DNA of 64,000 nt from CBDCWQ01 sp965223435 (GCA_965223435.1 CBDCWQ010000001.1:1-64000), one strand, 5' to 3'. Counted from the stretch's first letter, positions 1-9,176 are shown. A program made the numbers and translations. The notes: generated by a model not told the origin, from the sequence alone.

Positions 1-877
1 TAAAATGTGCGTCTACCGCGCGAACCCGGGGAAGCAGGCCGGTGCGGTTGGCGTTTTGAATCGCCAACCCGGGACGCGCATTCAGTTCAAGAAGGAGCGG
101 GCCACGGTGGGCGTCGAGCACAAGATCGGCCCCGAGATAACCGAGACGAGTCTCATCGGCTGCCCGAACCGCGATTTCAAGGATTTTCGAGAACTGTGGA
201 ACCACACGGCCCAGGAGGACTTCATCGGTGTCCGGGTGGCGGACGATGGGTCGGTCCTTGAGGACCGCAGCCCGAACCGCGCCGGTTAAAAGATCGAGAC
301 CCACCCCCACCGCCCCCTGATGGAGGTTGGCGCGGCCTTTGGCGGCACGGGTGGGAAGCCTCATCATCGCCATCACCGGAAACCCACGGTACACGATGAC
401 TCGAATATCCGGCACCCCATCGGTGCTGATCTCCTCGAGCTCCGGGTGCACTTGGAGAAGCTCTTCGACCATCACCATGTCCTCGTAACCGTCGATGGCG
501 TACAGACCGGAAATGATTCCACTGGCATGGTAAAGAATCTCGCTCTTGTCCATTCTTCGGCCGCCGGCCAAAAGGAACTGGTCGTGGTCCCGACCCGTCA
601 CCACCAAAATGCCATTTCCCATCGCCCCGCGAGCCGGTTTCAGGGCAAACTGCTGTTGCTTGCTAAGATGCGCCAACATGTCGGCCAGCTCAAAGTGGTG
701 ACGAGCTTTAGCGAGGAGCCTTGGCACCGGTATGTGCACTGCACCGCAAAACTCTTTGGTCATGAGTTTGTTGTCCACCAAAGGGTAAAGATAGCGCTGG
801 TTCCACCGAGCCATGTACTCGATGTTGCGCCGGTTGATTCCAAGGACGCCGGCCTTCTTGAGAACAGAAAAAATCAT
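1..877 (-). CDS. Alpha-L-glutamate ligase-like ATP-grasp protein (3' end beyond window)
   Basis: The minus strand is open from an ATG at 877 to the left edge, giving 292 residues with no stop. I translated it directly. The N-terminus reads GVLGINRRNIEYMARWNQRY, followed by LYPLVDNKLMTK, which is characteristic of the RimK-related alpha-L-glutamate ligase-like family. ATP-grasp features are a lysine-containing FALKPARGAMGNG segment near residues 78-90 and a metal/ATP-binding LLELNARPG segment near residue 262. Family members are about 320 residues, so only the last 20-30 are missing. The start lies 20 bp after the stop of the 7TM gene, so the two are probably co-transcribed. By family the enzyme should form an ATP-dependent amide bond between an amino acid and an acceptor. 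The substrate is not known from sequence. Confidence 0.9.
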   Translation of the reverse strand, partial: MIFSVLKKAGVLGINRRNIEYMARWNQRYLYPLVDNKLMTKEFCGAVHIPVPRLLAKARHHFELADMLAHLSKQQQFALKPARGAMGNGILVVTGRDHDQFLLAGGRRMDKSEILYHASGIISGLYAIDGYEDMVMVEELLQVHPELEEISTDGVPDIRVIVYRGFPVMAMMRLPTRAAKGRANLHQGAVGVGLDLLTGAVRAAVLKDRPIVRHPDTDEVLLGRVVPQFSKILEIAVRAADETRLGYLGADLVLDAHRGPLLLELNARPGLAIQNANRTGLLPRVRAVDAHF

Positions 878-897
878 GAGGAACAACGAAGCGCCGT

Positions 898-2499
898 TCA
901 CGGAGCCGGCGCACCTCCTCCGGCAGGCGGCGGCGGTTCAAGCCGCGCAAGCAAGCGGAAACGAATCAGATCCGTCACGCGAAAACCGGTGTAGCCGCCG
1001 ATGAAAACCAAACACCCCATGATCGCAATAACCAGCTCGGGGAAACCGAACATCAAATGCTCCGCTTCACTGCTTGTAAAAACGGGGTACACGGCCACCG
1101 AACAGAGCGCCGAAGAAAGCGCCCGCCCCATCGCTTGACGAGGGCCCTCTTGGGCCAGCACCAGCGAAAACCGCTCGATAAACATGGTAAGAATCACCAT
1201 GGGCAAAACCGCACCTGCGAAGAGGTCTCGGCGACCGCTGCTCTCAGCAAAAAGCGCAATGCCCGTCACGCAGAGGACAACCAGGCACAGCAAAATAGAC
1301 AACCTTGGAACCACCAAAAGACGCAGTCGGTCCAGCATGGCTCGCGAAAGGATTCCGATAAAAAACACGCTCAGAACCAGAAGCAAACCGGTCACGAGCG
1401 GGACTTCCTTCAATGCTAAAGCAATCAAGACCGGCATGAAAATCCCGTACGTGGCCAAGCCAAAAAGGTTGCGAAGGATGGATACAACCAGCCCCCCCAA
1501 AGGCAACAGCAACAAGATCCTCAGGGCCTGCTGCGAACGCAACGGAAGTCGATACAAAGAAAGCTTGGCAAAAAACGGGCTTGGAGGGACCATCACCGCC
1601 GCCAGCTCCATCGGCCTGAGGCGTTCCCGCAGCGAGTGAAACTGGTGAGCAAAAGCCTCAACGCCTTCCGCGCTGACAAAACCGGTCTCCGCGCTCCCCA
1701 GTGAAAGCAAGCCTTTGGGGCGTTCGGCAAAAAAGCCTTCCGCCGGCGAGGCCGCGATCCACCGCTCACCCAGCCAAACTTCGACCCAAGTCCTCGGAAG
1801 TGGACTTTTCCCGTCTCGAAGGCTCAGGCCACGCACGGTTCGACTGGGAAGCCCAACGGCTCGAAGCAAGGTAGCCAAAAGACGACTTTTGCCAAGAGAA
1901 CTTCCTTCCCGATGAAGCAACGTCAATAGCGCATCTTCCGGTCCGGCTTTTTCAGTGACCACTCGGTGACTCACAAACGCAAACAGACTCCGGAACCTTC
2001 CAGCGGGATCGTCCTTGGGGGGAAGCTCAAGCGTCTTGAGCATCTCTTTGATCTCCGCGGCCCGCGTCGGATAGCTGTCACCCGCACCGAGAAAATCCTT
2101 GGCAATGCCCTTCGGAACTTGAAGCGTGTACGGGGCCTGCGGGAGTTCAAAGCGTTGGGGATTCAAGTGAACCCGAAACGAGTAGACCACCTTGTGGGTC
2201 CCATTGAGCCGCCCAGACCACACGCCCACACGCTGTCCTCGGTCGGTCTGAATCGAAAGAGAGAGCCGATCGGAGGCCGCGGTTTCGTCAAAGACCTGCT
2301 GCGCTTCGTTGCTCTTTGGCAACGCGGCGCGAATCCGCGCGCGCGACTGCCCCCTGAGGGTCACTTCCAGCTCGGTCTGCCACACGCCCTCGGGGTTGGA
2401 GGGAACCAGGGGGACTTTCAGCACCTGCTGCTTGTAAAAAAAGACCCCCGTCCCCAAAGCAAGGAGGCTAAAACCCACAAGAAACACAGCGCGATTCAT
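898..2499 (-). CDS. Inactive transglutaminase-like protein with C-terminal seven-helix membrane domain
   Basis: A 533-residue protein. An N-terminal membrane anchor (residues about 5-23) precedes a beta-rich UUP1-type region. A transglutaminase-like fold follows at about 160-260, where LLTLLHREGSSLGKSRLLAT stands at the usual nucleophile position but no catalytic Cys is present, hence 'inactive'. After about residue 325 come six to seven hydrophobic helices (7TM_transglut type). It ends in a Pro/Gly tail. This domain order is known mainly next to the ATP-grasp gene found immediately downstream, and next to M14-like deacylases such as the gene upstream (45-bp gap). I infer that it presents or binds a peptide substrate at the inner membrane for the ligase. 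The function of the family is not established. Confidence 0.88.
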   Translation of the reverse strand: MNRAVFLVGFSLLALGTGVFFYKQQVLKVPLVPSNPEGVWQTELEVTLRGQSRARIRAALPKSNEAQQVFDETAASDRLSLSIQTDRGQRVGVWSGRLNGTHKVVYSFRVHLNPQRFELPQAPYTLQVPKGIAKDFLGAGDSYPTRAAEIKEMLKTLELPPKDDPAGRFRSLFAFVSHRVVTEKAGPEDALLTLLHREGSSLGKSRLLATLLRAVGLPSRTVRGLSLRDGKSPLPRTWVEVWLGERWIAASPAEGFFAERPKGLLSLGSAETGFVSAEGVEAFAHQFHSLRERLRPMELAAVMVPPSPFFAKLSLYRLPLRSQQALRILLLLPLGGLVVSILRNLFGLATYGIFMPVLIALALKEVPLVTGLLLVLSVFFIGILSRAMLDRLRLLVVPRLSILLCLVVLCVTGIALFAESSGRRDLFAGAVLPMVILTMFIERFSLVLAQEGPRQAMGRALSSALCSVAVYPVFTSSEAEHLMFGFPELVIAIMGCLVFIGGYTGFRVTDLIRFRLLARLEPPPPAGGGAPAP

Positions 2500-2544
2500 C
2501 TGACTGGTGAACCCTGGTCGCCCACTGCCACCAAGGCTGTGTCC

Positions 2545-3957
2545 TTATTCGTCCATGTTCTCGTCGGTGAGGTCGTCCGCACGATTCCCGTCCGCGTCCT
2601 CTGCCACCTGGGGCACCTGCTTGTCACGAATACCGAGATGAAAAGCAGCAAAACCAGGTATCACCGGCTGCGGCAACGCCAGGCCGATGACCAAACCGTC
2701 GTGGGACGCACGAATGTCGGTGCGCTTTTCCGAAAACGGCTCGTGAAGCGACCCCAGAACATCGCCGGCCTTAACCCGATCACCGAGGCCCGCCCTCGTC
2801 AACAGAATGCCTCCGGTATCCACGCGGACCCAACGAGAATGATAAAAGACCTCGGTTTCACCGGGTGGAGAAGTTGGCGCCGATTGTCTACCCGCATACT
2901 CGATGAGTTCTCGCACACCTCGCACACCGCCTTCAATGTGCTCAAGCTCAAACCGCATGGCCTGTCCAGCCTCATACGTAATTGTGGGGATGCCAACGTC
3001 GGTGAGCGATCGACGAAGGGTCCCTTTGCCGCCGGGGCTTGAAACAATGGCCAGAGGCGCGAAAGCAAGTGCGAACTCGAGAATCTTGTCATTGCTCAGG
3101 TCGGCTCGGACCTGCGGCATGTTGGTGCGATGAAAAGAGCCGCTGTGCAAATCCACAACCAGATCACAATTTCGTTTCAACAATGAAAAGACCTGATACG
3201 CGATGCGCGATGCGGAGCTCCCGCGACGATGTCCCGGAAAAAACCGGTTTAGATCCCTGCGGTCCGGGAGATACCGCGATGTGCGGTGAAACCCATGGAG
3301 GTTCACAATGGGCAGCCCGATCAGCGTCCCGGCGAGCTCTTCCGGCGACCCTCGCCGGAAAACCCTCCGCACGACCTCAATCCCATTCAGTTCATCCCCG
3401 TGGATGCCGGCAGTCATACACAGCGTCTTTCCCCGTCGAGCGCCCCGCATAATCGTCACCGGAATCTTCACCGGCGTCCCCGAAAAGGAAGCACTGGTGC
3501 GCAAAAACGCCCGGGCTTCGGAAGCCGTGCTGACGGTCGTCCCTGCAACCTTGATCGCACCCCAGACTGGGAGCCAAACCGCCGGTTCCGCCTTGCCCCC
3601 GGGCTCGACCCTGGAATCAGAGGCCTGGCGCCCCTTCCTATGACCCGACTTCTGGGCACTCCCTGAGGTTCGTTTGCCACGCTTCTTGGGTGAACGCCCC
3701 TTCGCGGGGCTCGACTTCGGGGCGCCCACACCCTCCGATGTGCGTTTGCCGCGTTTCCTCCGCGTCCTTTTGGCCTTCTTGGCCCGTCCGGCCCTGCCCG
3801 GCTCAGTCCCTACCGCTTTTTGCTCCTTCCCCCGCGCCGCCACCGGCGCCGTGGGGCCAGCGGGATCGGCACCGACCGGTGGAGTGGGGATGGCAACCAT
3901 GCCCAGCAGCAACAGAGTGCCCGCCCAGAGCGGGGACCATCGGCGCGTGAAAACCAT
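2545..3957 (-). CDS. Exported succinylglutamate desuccinylase/aspartoacylase family protein
   Basis: The open frame runs to 4254, but I place the start at the ATG at 3957. It gives a clean signal peptide (WAGTLLLLGMVAIPTPPVGA) and avoids overlap with the divergent DHH gene. The 470-residue product has a very basic Lys/Arg/Gly linker (about residues 45-105) and then a zinc deacylase domain. Zinc ligands are visible as the HxxE in GIHGDELNG (near residue 184) and the His in DLHSG (near 270). The catalytic Glu is probably in TYEAGQ (near 329). The C-terminus has a biotinyl/lipoyl-like beta region typical of AstE-like proteins. It heads a minus-strand cluster with the inactive transglutaminase and the ATP-grasp ligase. 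The likely role is trimming or removing amino acids added by the ligase, but the substrate is unknown. Confidence 0.85.
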   Translation of the reverse strand: MVFTRRWSPLWAGTLLLLGMVAIPTPPVGADPAGPTAPVAARGKEQKAVGTEPGRAGRAKKAKRTRRKRGKRTSEGVGAPKSSPAKGRSPKKRGKRTSGSAQKSGHRKGRQASDSRVEPGGKAEPAVWLPVWGAIKVAGTTVSTASEARAFLRTSASFSGTPVKIPVTIMRGARRGKTLCMTAGIHGDELNGIEVVRRVFRRGSPEELAGTLIGLPIVNLHGFHRTSRYLPDRRDLNRFFPGHRRGSSASRIAYQVFSLLKRNCDLVVDLHSGSFHRTNMPQVRADLSNDKILEFALAFAPLAIVSSPGGKGTLRRSLTDVGIPTITYEAGQAMRFELEHIEGGVRGVRELIEYAGRQSAPTSPPGETEVFYHSRWVRVDTGGILLTRAGLGDRVKAGDVLGSLHEPFSEKRTDIRASHDGLVIGLALPQPVIPGFAAFHLGIRDKQVPQVAEDADGNRADDLTDENMDE

Positions 3958-4082
3958 AAGATCTTGCGTTCTACCATGCCTACTTCCCTGAGCGCTGTCG
4001 AGACACCCCCCTTTTTGAGGCCCAACCCAGGGGGGAAGGGGAGAGAGCACCGCCGGTCTCCCTACATCAAAGCCCACGCGCC

Positions 4083-5294
4083 TTGACTCGCTTTCCAAGC
4101 CACCCGAAGATCTCCCAGATCGTGGAACCTCCGAGCTTGGAGGCGCAAAAGGAGCGGGCGCTTCCGAAGCTCGAAAAGCTCCGAAAACTTGTTCGTGGAA
4201 AGAGCACGCTTCTCGCGCAGACCCACGATTACCCAGATCCCGATACGATCGCATCCGCGTTAGCCCTGTGTTGGCTCCTTCACGAACTGGAAGGCATCGA
4301 AACCACCATCGGGTATGGCGGCATCATCGGACGCGCCGAGAACAAAGCGATGATCAAGATTCTCGGCATCAAAATGAAGCGCACCAACAAGTCGGAGTTT
4401 AAAAAACACGACCTGGTGGCCCTACTCGATACCCAACCCGGCGTCGGAAACCACGGGGTCCCAGTCGAGCAGCTTCCCGACATCGTGCTCGATCATCACT
4501 TTCCTCGCGACCTGGAGGGCGAAGAGCCCGCATTCTACGACGTCGGGGGAAAATACGGAGCGACTTCCACCAAGGTCGCGGAGCTGTTGATGGCCTCGGA
4601 GCTTCCACTCCCAAAAAAGATCGCCACGGCGCTGTTTTACGGCGTCAAGACCGACACCGCTGGCCTGGGGCGCGAGGTGTCCGAAGCGGACCTCGGTGCC
4701 TATCTTTACCTCTTCCCGCTGGCGGAGCCTTCCCTCCTCGCGGAAATAGAGCACCCCCAACTGCCCATCGAGTACTTCAAGGTACTCAACAAAGCGATCT
4801 TACGAGGAAAAATCTACGGCAACATGATCGTGTCTGATCTGGGCGAAATCTACGCACCGGACCTGTGTGCCGAAGTGGCCGACAGACTGCTTCAGGTCGA
4901 AGGCATCCGCCACGCACTTGCGGTGGGTTGGTACAAGGAGTCGCTTTTTTTGTCCCTTCGTACCCGCATGCGCAGCAAAAATGCCGGAAAGATTCTGCAC
5001 GGCATCATTTGCGGCCAGGACCTCGGTACCGCGGGGGGACACGGTGCGATGGCGGGGGCCCGAATCCCGGTGGACGACCGCTCCCAACGAAGCCGCGCAG
5101 ATCTGCGTCGCAAGGTACTCGGCCAGATCTTGCGGGCGTTCGGGCAAGACCGGAAACGCTTTCAGCGCTTTGTCCCGCCCAAAGACGCAGCCAATGCCAG
5201 TACCGCGCCGCCGCCCCCCAAAAACGGCAACGCAAAAGATGACAGCGGCAAAGACAACGGCCACAGCAAGCGGCCTGCCAAAGCAAGCCGATAG
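4083..5294 (+). CDS. DHH/DHHA1 family phosphoesterase (NrnA/PAP-phosphatase-like)
   Basis: A 403-residue protein of the DHH superfamily, which hydrolyses short oligoribonucleotides, pAp or cyclic dinucleotide products using Mn ions. Motifs seen are THDYPDPD (near residue 47, equivalent to HDxPDxD), LLDTQPG (near 115) and the namesake DHHFP (near 137). The DHHA1 substrate-binding GGHGAMAG lies near residue 317. The start is a TTG at 4083 without a strong Shine-Dalgarno; a GTG at 4122 is an alternative. The tail is rich in Ala/Pro/Lys/Asn and looks disordered. Specificity (nanoRNA, pAp or c-di-AMP-derived pApA) cannot be told from motifs alone. It is divergent from the deacylase gene and is followed closely by the cysteine desulfurase. 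Confidence 0.88.
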   Translation: MTRFPSHPKISQIVEPPSLEAQKERALPKLEKLRKLVRGKSTLLAQTHDYPDPDTIASALALCWLLHELEGIETTIGYGGIIGRAENKAMIKILGIKMKRTNKSEFKKHDLVALLDTQPGVGNHGVPVEQLPDIVLDHHFPRDLEGEEPAFYDVGGKYGATSTKVAELLMASELPLPKKIATALFYGVKTDTAGLGREVSEADLGAYLYLFPLAEPSLLAEIEHPQLPIEYFKVLNKAILRGKIYGNMIVSDLGEIYAPDLCAEVADRLLQVEGIRHALAVGWYKESLFLSLRTRMRSKNAGKILHGIICGQDLGTAGGHGAMAGARIPVDDRSQRSRADLRRKVLGQILRAFGQDRKRFQRFVPPKDAANASTAPPPPKNGNAKDDSGKDNGHSKRPAKASR

Positions 5295-5305
5295 GGCGGG
5301 CTTCC

Positions 5306-6469
5306 ATTCACCCAGCGGCCAAAATCTACCTCGACTACAACGCAAGTGCACCGGTGCGTCCCGAGGTCCAAGACGCGGTCAAACCGCTTCTCTTTGGGGA
5401 CCCTAAAAACAATTTCTTCTCCAACGCGTCTTCGGTTCACTGGGCAGGCCAGCGCGCCCGTGCGCTTCTCGAGGATGCGCGATCATCCGTTGCCACGCTT
5501 CTTCACCGCCGCGCCCACGATGTGATCTTTACCAGCGGGGGCTCAGAGGCTGACAACCTGGCCCTCTTAGGGGTGCTCCGCCATCAGACCGCGCAACATC
5601 GCCACCTGATCATCTCCGCCGTCGAACACCCCGCCGTCATGCAAGCGGCCCAAAAGCTCCGATCTGAAGGGGTCACAGTGACCGAGGTTGGGGTGGATGC
5701 CCAAGGCCTTCTGGACCTGGGTGCGCTCGAAGACGCTTTGGCAAAACCCACCGACCTCGTCTCAGTGATGGCCGTCAACAACGAGACCGGGGTGATATCG
5801 CCGACGGACGCCGTCATTCACATGGCCAAAGAAAAAGGCGTACCCGTGCACGTCGACGCCGTCCAGGCTGCGGGCCGCATCGCTTTGCCTCTGGATGCAG
5901 ATCTTGTCACCCTTTCGGGCCACAAACTGGGCGCCCTTCAAGGCATCGGCGCCCTCATCAAATCCGTTGGGGTCCCCATTTGCCCGCTGATTGTCGGCGG
6001 TCCCCAAGAACGGGGACACCGAGCCGGCACCGAACCCGTGGCGTTGGCCGTCTCCTTCGCCCACGCCCTCGCAAAATCGCTCGACGATCAAAAAACGGAG
6101 TCCATTCGCCTCCGCCACCTTCAGCTTAAAATGGAGCGTTTCTTTTCGACCCTCGAAGACGTCACGCCCCTCGGCTCCAAAGCCCCAAGAGTGACCAACA
6201 CCAGCACCATCCTCTTTGGCCAGGTCGACACCGATGCGATGCTCCAAGCCCTAGACCTCGAAGGCTTCGCGGCGTCCAGCGGCAGCGCGTGTTCAAGCGG
6301 CAGTCTAGAGGCCTCTCACGTGCTTCTTGCGATGGGCATAGGCAAACAACTTGCCCTGTCCGCAGTCCGTTTCTCGCTGGGCTGGGCAACCACCGAAAAC
6401 GACGTGGATACACTCTTAGACGCCCTGCCCACGATCCTTAAGAATGTCCGCAGACACTCCACACCTTAG
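5306..6469 (+). CDS. Cysteine desulfurase (NifS/IscS-like), probable non-standard start
   Basis: A PLP-dependent enzyme that removes sulfur from cysteine for Fe-S cluster or thio-cofactor assembly. Motifs are the N-terminal YLDYNASAPV, the PLP-binding lysine in LSGHKLGALQG (near residue 206) and the catalytic Cys loop SSGSACSSG (near 327). The first ordinary start codon, a GTG at 5354, lies after YLDYNASAP and would remove conserved sequence. Reading back in frame there is no ATG, GTG or TTG before an in-frame TGA at 5240. I place the start at an ATT at 5306, preceded by GGGCGGG. This is an inference: ATT starts are rare, and a base-call error is the alternative. The gene is only 11 bp after the DHH gene and is probably co-transcribed with it. 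Confidence 0.85.
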   Translation: MHPAAKIYLDYNASAPVRPEVQDAVKPLLFGDPKNNFFSNASSVHWAGQRARALLEDARSSVATLLHRRAHDVIFTSGGSEADNLALLGVLRHQTAQHRHLIISAVEHPAVMQAAQKLRSEGVTVTEVGVDAQGLLDLGALEDALAKPTDLVSVMAVNNETGVISPTDAVIHMAKEKGVPVHVDAVQAAGRIALPLDADLVTLSGHKLGALQGIGALIKSVGVPICPLIVGGPQERGHRAGTEPVALAVSFAHALAKSLDDQKTESIRLRHLQLKMERFFSTLEDVTPLGSKAPRVTNTSTILFGQVDTDAMLQALDLEGFAASSGSACSSGSLEASHVLLAMGIGKQLALSAVRFSLGWATTENDVDTLLDALPTILKNVRRHSTP

Positions 6470-6783
6470 ACCCGGAGCTCACCTGCGTTGATCCGAACCC
6501 GTTTCGCTGCCCAAAACACCTGACACAGAGCACACAAATTTGGGTCGCAGGTGACCATTCCCACACTGCCAAAAAAGGGTGTCGCCGCCAGGATATCTTC
6601 ACTTTATTGGGTCGCTCGGCGTTTGTCATTCGATGCAACTCCACCAACTCGTCGGATCTGGTTGCTTTTTTCTCTTCGTCAACGAATTTGGAACATCCGC
6701 TTTCAATTTTTGAAATGGACCCCCAAGAGGAATTGAAGGCAGGCTTGTCCAGAATCAGCCTCTTCAAACAGGAGTTAACAAAA
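6470..6783. other. Intergenic region without a convincing gene
   Basis: It separates the cysteine desulfurase from a lipoprotein gene on the same strand. It contains a spaced inverted repeat, CACCTGCG near 6480 and CGCAGGTG near 6545. There is a good Shine-Dalgarno (AGGAG, 6770-6774) for the next gene. Open frames on both strands have no recognisable protein features. Confidence 0.5.
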
Positions 6784-8103
6784 ATGAAGCGTATTTCCCT
6801 ATTCAGTCTTATCACCGTGCTCGCAGCCTGCGGCCCTGAAACCCAAGAAGAACTCTCAGTCACCGATTTTGATGCCTTGCGCACCGCGGCAAGCTCGTCG
6901 GATCCAAGCGAGGGTGCCATCAAGATTCGTCACACGCGGTTCGGAGCCATCATCGCACTGCGCGATGACCTGGCGAGCGAGCTTTGGGACATCCTAGAGC
7001 AAAGCGGCCATCGCGTTTATACCTACGGAGACTTTCGATACGTGTTTGGACGGAGCCAAGCATGCGTCGCGACCGAGTCTGACGCCTACTGCCGGATCTT
7101 CAGCAGACGCGCCTCTCAGTCCCCGGAGTTCTTGCTCAAAATTCACGGTCACGCCCGGTACTCCGCGGCAGGCGACCTTTTCCGGAGCATCGCGAAGGTC
7201 GTGGACGAAAAACACGCCCAGCGCGTCCAACACGGCCGTTTTGTCTGCGAACGACAGCGAAGAGCGGCTTGGTGCGGAATCGAGGCGCTCCAAACCCGAA
7301 CCCTCGAGCTCGAATTTGCGGGCCTCGAAGCGCTTGGCGAAGATTTTGTCTACGAAGGATGGCTCATCACCAGCGAGGGTCCCCTATCCACCGGTCGCTT
7401 CTCCACGGAGCTGACTGAGCAAAGCGTCGAGATTCCACTGGAGGTCGCCGAGGACAGCAGCGCCTTCGTGTTGACCATCGAGCCGGCCCTTGGCGATGAC
7501 CCCGCTCCGGCCGACACCCACTTGCTCGCGGGCGCCTTCCAAGACCAGGCCGCAGATTTGAATACCGCACATCCGGCTGCAATCGGGACGGATTTCCTCG
7601 CCGCGACCGGCAGCTACATCCTCGAGACCCCCAGCACGTCTTCCGTCGCCGACGACTACGCGCTCGGTGTATGGTTTGTCGATCCCGTACGCGGTGCCCC
7701 CAGCCTGAACCTCCCCGAGCTCCCGAGCGGTTGGGCCTACGAAGGCTGGGTGGTCGACGGCAACGGTCCGGTTTCGACCGGGACCTTCTTGACCCCCGCC
7801 GGTGCGGACTCGGACCAAGGGGGACCCACCGCCGGTCCTGACATGACACCGCCCTTTCCCGGACAAGATTTCATTCGGCCCCCGCAAAACCTGGTTGGAC
7901 GCGCGGTGGTCATCAGCGTAGAACCCGTACCGGACAACAGCCCGGCTCCGTTCACCATCAAACCTTTGGTGGACGGCCTGGTCGAGGATCTGGGCGCGGG
8001 CACCCCTGCAAGACCTGGCCAACAACCCGGGCACCCTCCCGTCCGGAAGCGCAAACTGGCGCTAAGCCTTCACCAGAACAGAGCCCCGACAGCGGTCCGG
8101 TAA
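6784..8103 (+). CDS. Lipoprotein with two anti-sigma-K-like (YEGW) domains
   Basis: A 439-residue secreted lipoprotein. The frame is open from 6607, but the ATG at 6784 has AGGAG nine bases upstream and gives a lipoprotein signal, MKRISLFSLITVLAACG, with the lipid-modified Cys in AAC. Two copies of a beta-domain motif, YEGWLITSEGPLSTGRF near residue 187 and YEGWVVDGNGPVSTGTF near residue 316, resemble the folded C-terminal domain of RskA-type anti-sigma factors. In both copies the motif is Tyr-Glu-Gly-Trp followed by G-P-x-STG-x-F. No transmembrane helix or cytoplasmic sigma-binding region is present, so it is unlikely to be an anti-sigma factor. The tail is Pro/Arg rich. The function is unknown; a periplasmic or outer-membrane location is inferred. 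Confidence 0.75.
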   Translation: MKRISLFSLITVLAACGPETQEELSVTDFDALRTAASSSDPSEGAIKIRHTRFGAIIALRDDLASELWDILEQSGHRVYTYGDFRYVFGRSQACVATESDAYCRIFSRRASQSPEFLLKIHGHARYSAAGDLFRSIAKVVDEKHAQRVQHGRFVCERQRRAAWCGIEALQTRTLELEFAGLEALGEDFVYEGWLITSEGPLSTGRFSTELTEQSVEIPLEVAEDSSAFVLTIEPALGDDPAPADTHLLAGAFQDQAADLNTAHPAAIGTDFLAATGSYILETPSTSSVADDYALGVWFVDPVRGAPSLNLPELPSGWAYEGWVVDGNGPVSTGTFLTPAGADSDQGGPTAGPDMTPPFPGQDFIRPPQNLVGRAVVISVEPVPDNSPAPFTIKPLVDGLVEDLGAGTPARPGQQPGHPPVRKRKLALSLHQNRAPTAVR

Positions 8104-8439
8104 GCCGGCCTCTTCGCGGGCTCTTTCGTCCCTTCTGCCACATTTCTCGGTCAAAATACCTGGGTCCACGAAGACCACCCCCTCCGACATCTGGCGGGGA
8201 CCTGCCCATAGGCCACCCGCTTCATCCCACACGAACCCCTGAACCCGCGTAGGCGATAGACGCCCGCAGCCAGGGGGGGACCAGACCTCCCACTGCCAAA
8301 GCGACTTCACAGTGTTGAGGGGCCAAGAAGGCCGCCCAAGGGGAAAAAGGCGAGCACATCCATACTCATAGAGAAACGGCACGCCTCATGCAAGACTCTG
8401 CCGCGCCGCTAGGGCGACACCAGAGGGAGAAGGCATACA
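8104..8439. other. Intergenic region between two lipoprotein genes
   Basis: A 336-base gap. A Shine-Dalgarno-like GGGAGAAGG lies just before the ATG at 8440. A minus-strand frame (8062-8382) starting with GTG has an ordinary composition but no match that I recognise and no clear ribosome site, so I do not call it. No terminator with a T-tract was seen. Confidence 0.4.
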
Positions 8440-9135
8440 ATGAAATACAGGCGAAGCGTTTTTACAACAATCATGGGCGGGCTGCTGGCCTGTGGTGGAG
8501 CAGAAAACACCGTGGACGACTATTCTGAACTTCGGCAAGGGAGCAAGGGTGGGGGCAAGAAACAAACAACAGAATTTGTCGACGGTTTTCACGACTCAAG
8601 AACGCCGGGCGTCCTTTGTCCATGGGAGCAGCTCAACGCCTGCGAGGGCCGAAAGGAAGTGTTTGTCGTAAGCGAAACGAAAAAAGCCAATGGCTCCCGA
8701 TACTATCTGGACTACAACGAAGCTCAGGAAGGACACGTCGATGTATGCATGAACGAAAGAGACGCCCCCTCCGGACTCATTCTCTATGGACTTGTGCCTC
8801 ACCCCATCGATCTTGGCAATGCCAATGGGTGCGAAACGCCATGCCATTTACTTGCCCGCCCAAGGTTTGTGAATCGCCTAAGCTGCCACGAAAACGTCGC
8901 CTTGGACCAGTCTCAAGGGGTACTCAACACTTATTCACTCGAAACTCTCAAGACATACACCCGTCAGTCGGACAACTACTTTTGCCACGAAGACTACCTC
9001 CCACCCAATATCAACTCCGTTCAATGTCTAGCCTCGACGAGCAAGTACTGCTTCCGGGGGATGGAAGCAGGAGAAACGGCCAGCGAATACGAGGCCTACC
9101 TAGACGCGTGTCTGAAGAAAGACTGGGTAGAATAG
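8440..9135 (+). CDS. Cysteine-rich lipoprotein, function unknown
   Basis: A 231-residue protein with a short lipoprotein signal (TIMGGLLACGG, lipobox LLAC). The ATG is preceded by GGGAGAAGG at good spacing. The mature part has ten further Cys residues, enough for five disulfides, in a basic/polar context, which fits an exported disulfide-stabilised domain. I do not recognise the family. A run of Asp-His codons begins 42 bases after its stop in the +1 frame (see the repeat at 9177-9260). The open +1 frame can be reached only by a shift in the last few codons (9131-9135). The original protein may therefore have carried a metal-binding Asp/His tail that was cut off by a frameshift. Confidence 0.65.
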   Translation: MKYRRSVFTTIMGGLLACGGAENTVDDYSELRQGSKGGGKKQTTEFVDGFHDSRTPGVLCPWEQLNACEGRKEVFVVSETKKANGSRYYLDYNEAQEGHVDVCMNERDAPSGLILYGLVPHPIDLGNANGCETPCHLLARPRFVNRLSCHENVALDQSQGVLNTYSLETLKTYTRQSDNYFCHEDYLPPNINSVQCLASTSKYCFRGMEAGETASEYEAYLDACLKKDWVE

Positions 9136-9176
9136 ACGACAGAGGCATCTCATAACCTTTTCGGCCTGATCCCGTC

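Noticed and set aside
3958..4254. N-terminal extension of the deacylase frame to 4254
   Set aside because: It would overlap the divergent DHH gene and hide a clean signal peptide at 3957; its composition is not protein-like.
8062..8382. 106-codon minus-strand frame after the first lipoprotein
   Set aside because: GTG start, overlap with the upstream gene, no recognisable motif and no good ribosome site.
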